Program-made: the position numbers and the translations under genes
Shown here: in pieces, positions 41,102-51,413 of the stretch
Layout: each line of letters begins with the position of its first letter
Position numbering within the stretch: the stretch's first letter is position 1
Assembly: GCA_033439265.1 (NCBI GenBank)
Contig: JAVTVX010000013.1
Coordinates: 1,762,501 to 1,826,500 of the forward strand
DNA from: Dillenia suffruticosa
Lineage: Eukaryota; Streptophyta; Magnoliopsida; Dilleniales; Dilleniaceae
Direction of reading: 5' to 3'
Length of the DNA stretch: 64,000 bases
The notes under the pieces: generated by a model
Databases searched by the model: none
What the model was told of the DNA's origin: nothing
What the model saw: the letters and a program-made list of their open reading frames with translations, nothing else

Positions 41102-43519
41102 ATGATGATTGCTTCGGCTGTGGTAACTTCTTGTCTTCTAGATTTGATTTTCACAATTAATTTCTTTCAACATGTATGTGTTTGTGTGTGATCATGCGTG
41201 TTTGTTGGGTTCCCCTAAATTGATGCACTGTTCACACTCTTAAATATGATTATGTTTGTGTCAAACCCTGTTCCTAGATAATTAGGTGTAAAATGATGGT
41301 GTTTGTTAACCCTAAAATACACATGATTCTAATTTATCTAGTTATGTCTTGTTTCAGACGTGATAGAAGAAGATGTTTTAAATGAAAAATATTGTGTGCA
41401 AGTGCTAGAAATTCTGATTGTCAAGGCAGACGCTGAGATCAACAAACTTGAGGGTGATCTTGCTGTCCTTGAAAGCCAGCTGATGTGGAGTGAACAGGGC
41501 AAATACAAGGAATACTCTGAAATATGCTGTAGCGAATTAAAGGAGAGAATCCAATTTCTTGACATTGCAATTCAAAGTTTGAAGGCTGGGAATACACAAG
41601 ATGTGCATGACTGTAATGCCAATCCCCTTATGCAGAGGTCACCTGCTGAGAGTTTAAATGAAGTGATAAAAGCATCCCTTAGAAATCACATTTCTAAAAT
41701 TAGTGAAAAGGTTTGCCTTGGAACTTTTCTGATATTATTTTTTTTCTAGGTGTTGATTTATACATCCTTCACTTATGTGTGCAGAATAGTTTGAAGTGAA
41801 CACTGGTATTATCCTATGTTTGTGGAAAACAGGCAGCTTTTCTGATTGATTTTCTTCTTTGATCCATATAAAATGTTGAACTTTGGGGAACAATTAAATC
41901 CATTATATGTCTATGATGGCCTGTTAGAAGGATATTTTCTAACTATCACGGATAGATCTTGATCTAGTTATCATCAAAATATTGAAAAGATAGCAGGTAA
42001 GTACCAGCAAAATCTCATTTGTAATGCATAAAGATCAACTGTTTATTGTTGTGAATTAACTTCAAGTGCCTCATTTTAGCTTAAAGCAATCAAGGCTTGT
42101 TCTTCCCATTTATTTCCTGTCATCAATTGCTTTTGCATTTCAAAGGCTTTGCACCTTTATAGGTCTCTTCGAATCAAAAGGTTTGCTTGATTTTATGTTT
42201 TATTGGTTTAATGCAACATGCTTGAAATTTCTGAGAGACTAATCTTCAAGAGACTGCAGGGGTGACAATAAAGGTCTTCCTTTTAGTTAAAGAAATAGTC
42301 ATGAGATACTAAACTCTTTCTTTTTTTTTCTTTTTTTTTCTTTGAGTAGTCATGCTGGCCAAATCTTTCTTTTGTCCTTCAACAAATTGTAATATTTTCA
42401 TTGTAAGGGTAAGTTTTACAAATAGAAAATCTAAGAGAATTCAAATGTGTAACTAACTCCTGAAACAATTCCATGTTAGTATGGGTCACATTATATTTGA
42501 TATTTGCTAATGAATATACTCACATTATGACAATAGAATGCCTGTGCATGTAATAATATTATATGGCTTCTTAATCTCTCTTAAGCATAGACATGAAAAC
42601 TAATTTGGGATGGTTAATAAATGATTCTCAAGTCATTGTTTATCAAAATCCAGCATCTGGCTGCTATGAGCTTGATGTGTCATATGTTAATACATGTGCT
42701 TGTCAAGTCACTGCATGTGAGATTGAGATATGATATCCCATAACCTTGAGGTTGGAGATGTTAAACAGTCATGCTTTATCTCCTTGAAACAGGCAAATGG
42801 GCATTCAGATGCATTAAAATCACAGGAAGGGTCTCATTTGAGCATCGCAATGGTTGAAGAAACTAGCAATACTCTGTCAGAAAAAACCACAGGCTTGGAT
42901 CCATCTTCTGAATCTCAAGGAGTGATGGGGAATGATGTGGGACTAGTTAAGGTACTAGATGTCCAGCCTCTTATGTTATTGTTCCTGGCTATAATTTATT
43001 ATTCTGTGAAGTTGTTTTTGTTCTAAGCTATTTTTACCTGTTGAAACAGGCAATTGAGCTATCAAATGAGTTGAAAACAGCGGAACGGTTGCAATTGAAA
43101 ACCTCTGTGATTGAAGAACCTAACAATATTCTCTCAGAGAAGACTGAAAGTTTGATTCAATCTTCCGAGTCTCAGGCAATTATGGAAAATAATAGGAAAC
43201 CAGTTAAGGTACTAATTGCTTGACCTGGTATGCCATTGTTTGCTGGTTTCAACACTTCTTGGGAAAAATTATCTCTTCCTAGTTAAGTTTCCTCTGTTTT
43301 ATTGTTTCTTGTAAAAGACATCCTTAAGAAGGAAACATGATCAATAAAGTCAAACATTATTAACCTCACCCTTGCCAAATGTCATCAGATGATTTGTTCC
43401 CTTAACAGCTAACAGTGAATGGTCCCTCATTAATCTATCTCATCTTTCAATGCTAAAAACTTAACTATCCCCATAACCAGTAACTGCATAAAATTTATGC
43501 AATCTTCCCTCAACTTAAA

Positions 43520-43550
<31 letters not shown>

Positions 43551-46500
43551 GCATGCGCGCGCGCGCTCGCTCAGATGCATATATGTCCAGTAGGACTCAC
43601 GAGTTTCCAGCCTAGAAGACTCAGGAAGAGCTTCCTTTTCACTGCACAAAGTCGGGAGTTCATATTCTCACCTTTGTTTTGTTAATTTATTGACTAATTT
43701 ATTTTTTCCTTGTCGAACCAAGACTACTGTGGCTATGAATTTTGACTGTGGCAGTTGATCTAATGCATGAATCCAAGTAAATCAAGTGTACAAATCCAAA
43801 GGAGTTTCACAATTTTCCATGGAAGTCCTGTTTATATCTTTTGCCCCTCTCTCTTGATGGAATGTGTTATAGGTAGGGTTGGAATTACATAATACCATGT
43901 CCTTGTCTTTGCCCATAATTTCAACCTATCCTGCATATTGTGCCTTAATTATTCATTAAGAAATATTTGTTGTACATTATCTTCATTTGCTTGTATCTTA
44001 ATAAGGGGCAGCCTGCAAAAATGGTTGGCAAGAGTTCTGACTCAGTTACCTCAAAACACAAAACTGGGTTTCCTGATGAGAAGAATTCCAATATTTTGAA
44101 GTTCAGAAGTACCAAAACATCTGGAGGGGGTGAAAACTGTGTGGCCACCAAGGAAAAGGTGTTACTTCCAAAATCAGCATCAGAGCAGGCAAAGACAACA
44201 AAATGCTCGGAAAAAGTAGGTTCTTACATCTAACAGTAGCTTGATGAAATAAAAGTGTGCAAGCAATCTACATTTGATCTAAAAAAATTCTCTTGATTCG
44301 CTGGCCTTGAAACTTTACTTTTTCTGGTGCAATAAATTAAGTCTCTAAGCCATCCTCCCCCACCTCAAAAAAAAAAAAAGATCAAGCATGCAACACATGT
44401 CCCCGCATTTTGAAGCTTTCAGTTTGTTCTGCAAAAGCCAGAACTCTGATTTACTATATTGATGCATGAGGCAATTTTGCTACACTATTGGGATGCTTCT
44501 TCTTGGCAGTTCTTCCTTTCATCTACTAAGAAAAAATGTTAATTAGATGGCATACTGAAGTGATTATGAGTTTTCTTATTGTAAGAATTTCCCCTTGGAT
44601 AAATGAGTCTTTATACAATATGGTTAAAACTCCAAAAACTAATTGAATTGCAATTCTATAGCAAGAATGCAGCTTCAATGAAAGAGACAAGTATGAAAAT
44701 TCTATTGTTCAAGCTCCTTGCACAGTCTTAATGCTTTTTACAATAGAGTGCATAGTGATTTTCACAAATACATGATAGGGGTCTTGATGTGGTTAAATGC
44801 TGCAAGAAATTCAAGATATGTCTTGCTTCTTTAGGAAAAGGTTCGTCCTTTTCTTGGGTGAAGACATTCCTTTGCAAGATTGATTCTCCATTTTCATTCA
44901 ATGTGAAATCCATCGACGTTTTTGAAAGCATGGATCTCAAGACAGAGACAGCTTTATATTGCAAGAATTTTGTACTGTGGGTACACAATGAAATGGAAAG
45001 TTTATACCTTCAGAGAAGGCTCTATTATGTTTGTACCTTTACCTTTTAGGAGTAGACATATTAGCGCTATGACCAGAATGCAATGTTTGACTCCAAATCC
45101 CATTTCTGAGTGGTGCTCATGCTCATTTCTCATGTTTATTCAACTCTCAACATTATGGAAATAGAGCTTGAGTAAGGGTTTAAGTTACATGTAGTATAGA
45201 CTGAGTAGGTGATGGATTTAGGTGAAAGTGGTACCCAGCTATATAGACAAAGCAATATTTGGCTCGAGTATGTTGTGTACATAGCAGATGTAATCCATGA
45301 TATCAAGTTGATCTTCCAAAATGATTACTTCTACTCAAAACTTTTGTTTGAATTTGCTCAGCTAGCTGATGCTGCAGAGAGAGACACCAGCTTGGATGCT
45401 TCAAGACAGGCGGTTGGATCTGATATGGACAAGTTGAGAGATATATCTAGTGAAACAACACAAGTTGGAGCAGATATGATTTCCTCTTCAAGGAAAAGTG
45501 AATCCCTGAAATCATCTTCAAGGCCCGCAAAAGATCAGACAGATGCCTTAGAAGCTATAAAGGTAGAAAATCCTCATCTTACATCTCATTTTATGTTATT
45601 TTGGTATTATCAAACACCGTTCTTGGTGTTCTGGTGATGCAAAGCTCTGCTCAATAGCCCAAATAGTTACCAGAAGCCTATGATAATGGGTGTGTAAGAG
45701 ATCCTGCTCATGTCTTGAAGGAAGGGGTAATATGGTGTTGAATACACTAACAATGGAGAATTTTTGAAGTATTGAACCACAATTTTAGGTTTTAGAAGGT
45801 GTTTATGTAGCTACTGCTGAGTATCTTCAATTTAATAATTCAGATTCTTATCCGAAGTAACAAACCTTTTAGAGGAAAAGGCACACATTACATCCAGATT
45901 TGGATGAAAAGAAAATGAAAGAAACTTATACCCATTCTGAAGCCAAATCCAGAAAAACTTAGCAAAAATGGAAAACCCTTTGTTCTCCTTTTGTAATGGA
46001 TTCCGAGATCTATTCCAAGAAATCGGGGTAGTGTGTGATGGAATGACAGACAGCTTCTATGACAATTGGATTTAGCTAATTGATTATAAGCATTTTCATA
46101 CTTTTGCAGCCTGCAATTATTGAAAAATGGAAGCCTTCTCCAGTTAGAAAGACAACAGGACAGACTAATGTAAAGCCAAACCCATTTAAAGGGCCGACAG
46201 ATGCTCAAAAGGAAATGATTGTCTATCCCAATTCATGTGATACAAAACCAGGCCTCTGCAAAGGGTCAACAGATGCTCCGAAGAAAAAGATTATTTCCAG
46301 TTCATGTAAGAATAAGAAGTCTTTGGATTTGTGGAAGCGAGAAAAGCCTTCTTGTTCCTGTAAGAAGAGAGAAAATAAGAGAACAAATCTTATGCCAGCG
46401 GCAGAGTCACAAAATACTCATACTCAGATGAAAAACAAAGAGTTGAATTTTGAAGCTGAAGAGAAAGATCATAAAGAGAAAAATCCAGGCGAGCCACAGG

Positions 46501-47162
46501 TGAAGGTAAATGAAGAAGAAAAAATTGATGATGTTCAGAATGCTGAAATTGCTGCTGCGGATGACCTCAATTTGATATCTTTTTTAAAGCAAGAAAGGAA
46601 GAAAGCCAAAAGGAAAACACCATCAGATCCTACAGGTGCTCAACAGCCATGCATACCCTCCAAAGATGATCCCGTTTTATCTTTGGTAGCAATATCAAAG
46701 AGGCCACGGAAAACGAGCATAGCTGGAAGTAATAGTCTAGCTCTAGCTTTGAGCTGCACAACTGTGAAGAAATCAGTTAAGTCAGGTGTATATGCAGCCA
46801 ACAATCTGAGACTTGCTCCTGCTATCTGTATCAATCCAGATATTGTTTCAGAGCCTCGTGACCAGGTGAAAAAGAATGCAGAATCGATTCTTCTGGAGAT
46901 TAAAGAATCGTCCATCCTGGAAATCAAACTTTCAGGTGTGTGTGGAGATGCAGCCAAACAAAGAGCAGATGAACATCTTCAAATTGTTAGTTCCTGTCAA
47001 ACCAAGGGTAGGGTCACAGGATCCTTATCTTCAATAATCGCGGAGCTGAGGTTGCTGACCGTAGTTGATCTGAAAGCTATTGCGAAACAACATGACTTGA
47101 AAGGTTATTCCAAGCTACGAAAAGATGCTCTTGTTGAATACTTGGCTGACCGTCTATTCTGA
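41102..47162 (+). CDS. SAP-like C-terminal domain protein of unknown function (about 720 aa; 5' end uncertain)
   Basis: Probably a nuclear nucleic-acid-binding protein. Exons: (41102-41122), 41342 or 41358-41710, 42793-42951, 43050-43208, 44012-44215, 45362-45562, 46110-47162. The first long exon encodes a conserved-looking helical block (NEKYCVQVLEILIVKADAEI). The middle exons are Ser/Lys/Glu-rich and low in complexity; the last has basic stretches and ends with a SAP/Rho-N-like helix-extended-helix (LTVVDLKAIAKQHDLKGYSK, then LRKDALVEYLADRLF). All middle exons are phase 0 and multiples of three. Exons 42793-42951 and 43050-43208 are tandem duplicates. The start is unsure: ATG at 41102 joins in frame to an acceptor at 41341, whereas the stronger acceptor at 41357 needs exon 41069-41122 read in another phase with an unseen upstream ATG. 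Confidence 0.7.
42785..43214 (+). repeat. Tandem exon duplication, 257-bp period
   Basis: Two 159-nt exons (42793-42951 and 43050-43208) share length, phase, acceptor context TTGAAACAG|GCAA, donor context GTTAAG|GTACTA and sequence: the first contains SNTLSEKTTGLDPSSESQ, the second NNILSEKTESLIQSSESQ, and they end with VGLVK and RKPVK. The intervening intron is 98 bp. Confidence 0.9.
43525..43568. repeat. Compound (CT)n(CA)n(GC)n microsatellite
   Basis: CT repeats pass into a CA run and then GCATGCGCGCGCGCGC. The alternating purine-pyrimidine (CA)n(GC)n part is a potential left-handed Z-DNA tract. It is in the intron between exons 43208 and 44012. Confidence 0.85.
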
Positions 47163-48559
47163 TGTGAACACCAGCCAGGTAAAACAAAAATAGAACCTTG
47201 TTTTCCCATTCTCCATCTCTCCTCATTGAATATATCTTCAAGCATGACAAGCGGGTGAAAATGTGCCCTTTTTAGCCGCAGGTAGTCACTGTAGTTACCT
47301 TGACATTGTTAATGTTCTTAACAAGTTTTGGTTAAACCGGCTACATTAACTTCCTACGTCCACGTGAACAAGGTGTGATGGTGATACCGACTCTTGATAA
47401 TAGGAATTTAAGGCCATATTATAGTAATAACTTTTGATGCTTACATCTTGTTAGACTCTTTTTTGTGCTTAATTTCACTAACGTGTTATAGGGGCTCTCC
47501 CTTGACACCTCGTAGCAAGATCATCCTTTTCAGTGATCAGGAAGATGAGCACAACAGCCTCAACTATGGCAGCATTGTAATGTGGAGTACATTCTACCAT
47601 TTAGATACATGATACTTGTTGAATTTAAAGCAGTTCTTTTGCCATATTACCCCCGGTTGTGTTTTTTGCTACTCGTTTATCTTGTAGATTGAATTTTAAG
47701 ATTTTGATATATTGTTGATGTTGGCTTCTTAGAGAGCTGATTTATCTCAATTTGGCCAAGCCTTTTATTTTTGTGTCCATGTGTCTGGTTTAGAATAGGT
47801 TATTGCTCAAATTAGACATTTTGTGATAGCTGTAAGCTTTCATGATAACTAGGAAGGAAGTAAAGATGTTGGTCACCTTTTCAAATTCGCAGAAAAATCT
47901 ATTTGAAATACACATTGCTTTTCCACAACAAAATCTAATGGTTAACCTTGATATGCATTGCATGACTTCTCAATCAATTCAGCAAAACTAATTTTAAGTC
48001 ACCTGGACCGTTTGCATTCCCAACACCATCTTAGTGGTGATTGAATCATAATTGGTTTTACCTAAAGAAGTCACTGGACCAATGCCTTGTTGGTCCAATG
48101 GCAAGACATCGGATTTTGTTGTACAAAATCTTGAGTTCAAGTTTAAAAAAAAAAAAAAATAAAAGGTGCTCAAATCAGAATGGTCAGGATCAATAAAGGT
48201 CGGTCAAATGCCCAAAAAAAAAAAAAAAAAAAGAAGGATCCGGATCTAAATTTGGTTTTCCCATTTACTTAGTAGGTTTAGACTTCAAAACTTTTGCACT
48301 CATCACCGAAAGTAAAATTCAGCATAACTTTTAGCACTTAGTAAATTTCTCTTGATGGAGATTAATGAAGTGACCAAATAAGAATTAATTCAGTCATCGT
48401 GTATAGGATTTCTTGATTGTAAAAAGAAAGTATAATATCATTGCTATCAAAAAGAGAATTCATAATTATATTGGCATACTCACTAACTGTCCCATGCAAC
48501 AGACATAACTATAATCGTTTTATCATGAACCTCGGTCACTTATGTGGTGTCATTCCACA
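47163..48559. other. 3' region of the SAP-like gene and intergenic DNA
   Basis: A donor-like CCAG|GTAAAA at 47178 and acceptor-like TTATAG at 47491 suggest a 3' UTR intron. The piece from 47492 contains a coding-like frame (SPLTPRSKIILFSDQEDE), discussed in the findings. Two poly(A) tracts follow at about 48144-48159 and 48213-48231. No other gene was seen. Confidence 0.45.
48081..48160 (+). mobile_element. SINE-like tRNA head with poly(A)
   Basis: GGTCCAATGGCAAGACATC resembles an A-box region and TTGAGTTCAAGTTT a B box, about 35 bp apart, directly followed by 16 A. The spacing and the tail fit a short degenerate tRNA-derived SINE; no target-site duplication was found. Confidence 0.35.
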
Positions 48560-50296
48560 TCACTTCTTCTCCAGTTTGCTATCTGCCTCGTTCAATGCCC
48601 GCACAAGATGGGAGATCCTATACTGGAGCTTCTGGTTTTCAGCTGCAAGTCTCAGGATCTCTCTCTGAGCCTGAAAAAGTCATGCACAAATTTTACCTTG
48701 TGGCTTCTATGGTGAAAGCAAAGGTGAACTATGATTCCAGAGTAGTAGAGAACGAGAACCTGTTGATTCTGTGCAACTCGCTGAGCTTCTGCATCTTTTA
48801 GCTTTTCTTGAAGGTCCTTTACACTCTTCAACAACTCCACATTACCAGCATCTATTTAAAGGTGAAACTTCCTCAATAAAGGGAAAGTTTCCATAAACAA
48901 TTTCTGAGATTAATAAGGTTATTTTACCTTTCCTATTGCCAAGGGCGCTTTCAAGTTTTGACAGGCGGTCCTTTAAAAACAGACAAATAAAGTGTGAAGT
49001 CTTTTAGATCTCTCAAAATGTAGTGTTATGTCAACTTAATAACACACAAACCACAGAAATGGGGAGATCCATGATACTTTGAAATTAATAAGGTTCTGAA
49101 AATCCTACAGTTTTCTAGTTCTTTCCCAATATTGTGATGGTTGGGGAAAGGAACAGAGTCTCAATGCTATTGCACACAATACATGATAAAACCAAAATTT
49201 AGAGCATCCAAAGAGATTAGAGTTTTATTACAAGTTGGTCACAACTTACAAGTCAAACAATTGTTTCAATTACTTGAAACAAATAAACCTTAATTGCTAG
49301 GAAAACTTCAGTAGCCATTCAGCTTTTCAGCTAAATGGGTATTAGATACCATTTTCAATGACAAAGAATTCTGCATTTGAGTAATCAAATTATACTTTTA
49401 AGCATAAAAACACAGTCTAAACTCATTGTGAATCCTCACCAAACATCAAAATGGATATCTAATAGAAAACTCATCCAAATGCCCACCACTTAAGCTTTAC
49501 AATGTAGGATTCAAAACAAGATACATGTTCCCAAATTAAACGAGAGCTTTAGCAAGAATTATCGATGAATGAATGCGCTCAGAATGTATTTGAGAACTTT
49601 CAAATAAACAAGATTTTCCCAACACCTAGATAGCATTTCAGGGTGTCTGCAAAAAGAGGCCCTAACTCCCAAAATCCTAAATGATAGAATACCACTACAC
49701 ATGAAGTCGAAATGTTTCCGAAGAACTGTATCAAGGCCAGAACACCACATTACTTTTTGGAGCATTAAAATCAAGTCAAGTATACTAGGGTTTTGCGAGC
49801 GCTGTCAATTGTCCCGAAAGTCATTCAATTCTAACCATAACATTTAGAACATTATCAGGAAAACAAGATTTTCTCAAAACCCAAATAGAATTTCAGGTCT
49901 CGAAAAACCTAAACCCCTAATGGTTCAAACAACGTCAGACCACATATACTAACAGTAATACTGCAATAAAAGCAAGACAATTATACTAGGGTTTTATGAT
50001 CATTGTCGATGACCCAACACAAGATTTGACCAATACCCTGATATCATTTCAGGCTTTATGGAAAAACCCTAAACCCCAAAAGCTCTAAATGGTTCAAAAA
50101 CCTCTAAAATTCGATTTAACGCATTTCAAAACAAGTGCATAAAGAACAGAGCGCATATTAAAAAGAAGAAGAAGAAGAAAAGTTCTGTGATGAAAATTGG
50201 TGAGTGATTGGTCGGTCTAACCTCAGCTTCAGAAGCCCTATCGTAAAAGGGTTTGAGAAGGTCTTGCAGATTGTTGGGTTTCTCACTTTCCACCAT
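48560..50296 (-). CDS. Small coiled-coil protein, 106 aa
   Basis: Four exons on the minus strand: 50296-50222, 48970-48928, 48851-48760, 48670-48560, all GT-AG and in phase. The protein begins MVESEKPNNLQDLLKPFYDR, has heptad-like helices (RLSKLESALGN; ELLKSVKDLQEKLKDAEAQR) and a well-ordered C-terminal block REILRLAAENQKLQYRISHL, ending DSKLEKK. It is helical and coiled-coil throughout, without a signal peptide or membrane segment. It resembles a conserved plant family of uncharacterised small proteins; no function is assigned. An in-frame upstream ATG at 50329 would add MRLVIGSGPSR; the inner start is preferred because the conserved-looking part begins there. Confidence 0.8.
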
Positions 50297-51413
50297 TCTC
50301 GATGGCCCTGACCCAATGACTAATCTCAATCAAATCTGAAGTTTCTCAGAAACGCTCGACGGCGGGTTCGATATACATATGTTGGAGCCGGAGGAATATT
50401 TGCCAAATTTACTAAATTAGCCTTACCAGACCATGGAGGACCCTGGAAAGGGGAAAAGGGGAAAAGAAAGGAAACTTAATAGATGACGTTGACGCCTCTC
50501 AAATTATTCAAAAAGAGCTTTTTTTCATTTTTCATTTTTCGGTTACTTTAAAATGGACAATATATTTTCACTTGTAAAGGGAATAACTTTAAAAAATTCA
50601 GTATTAATTTTTTATAAAAATATTTAAAATTATTACATAACTTATTCATAATCCTTGTGCCATAGTTGTTTTGCACGGCTAAAAAAAAATTCAAGAAGAA
50701 AAAAAAAATCCAAACTGAAAGATATAGTTGTGATTTGAGAAAGATTTTGAGGATTTTAATTAAATCTTATGTGAAAATAAAGAATATGAATATAAAACAT
50801 TAAACTTGTCTTTAGATTTTTTTTTTTTTTTGTACCATAACTTGGTCATTTAGTATATAAAATTTTATCTCGATTAATCTGTATCAACCGTTGTAGGTTT
50901 TACTTTGTAAGTGCAAATTTCCCAACATTATTTTTTTCGTGGAAGGATTCGAACTCTCCACCTGGTTAAGGGACGAAGATGTCTATATATCTACACCAAC
51001 CTTGATTTTTATTTAGCCAAAGGACCGGAGGAAGGTACCATCCCTCTCCCTTGAAACTGGACCAGATTAAATTCGAACCTTCCCACTCTAAGAAAACTTA
51101 TCAAGCATAAAAGGGATAGAAAAGGGCTTCAAGGAATTTATAGAAAACAACACCCTACATTAACCATCTCACTCTTCTTGGTAGCTGTTCAAAATCACAG
51201 AGTCCTCTCTCTGCTTTATAGTTTACAGTATACATGTCGGACTTTCTAGGCAAAAAAAGGAGAGAGAGAGGGCCTGGGCATTTAATGGCTTATGCAATGT
51301 TAAGAAGATATGATAGATCAATATATTGTTCAGTTCCTTCAGCAAATGCCACGGCCGAAACTAATTAAGCTCCAACATGGCCACACATCCAATCATACGC
51401 CAAGGCAGAGCAG
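50297..51413. other. Intergenic region with an inverted SINE
   Basis: Between the 5' end of the coiled-coil gene and the 3' end of the dehydrogenase gene. Apart from the SINE at 50817-51001, the sequence is AT-rich with no supported gene; the end is the dehydrogenase 3' UTR. Confidence 0.5.
50817..51001 (-). mobile_element. tRNA-derived SINE, inverted copy
   Basis: On the minus strand: a tRNA-like head (GGTTGGTGTAG) with B box GAGTTCGAATCC (50945-50956), a body with GATACAGATTAATCG and a poly(A) tail (T run at 50817-50831). It matches the SINE at 37155-37365 along its length. No clear target-site duplication. Confidence 0.7.

Noticed and set aside
50940-51001. tRNA gene candidate with a good B box
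   Set aside because: No cloverleaf can be completed; the sequence continues into a SINE body and poly(A) tail shared with the copy at 37 kb.
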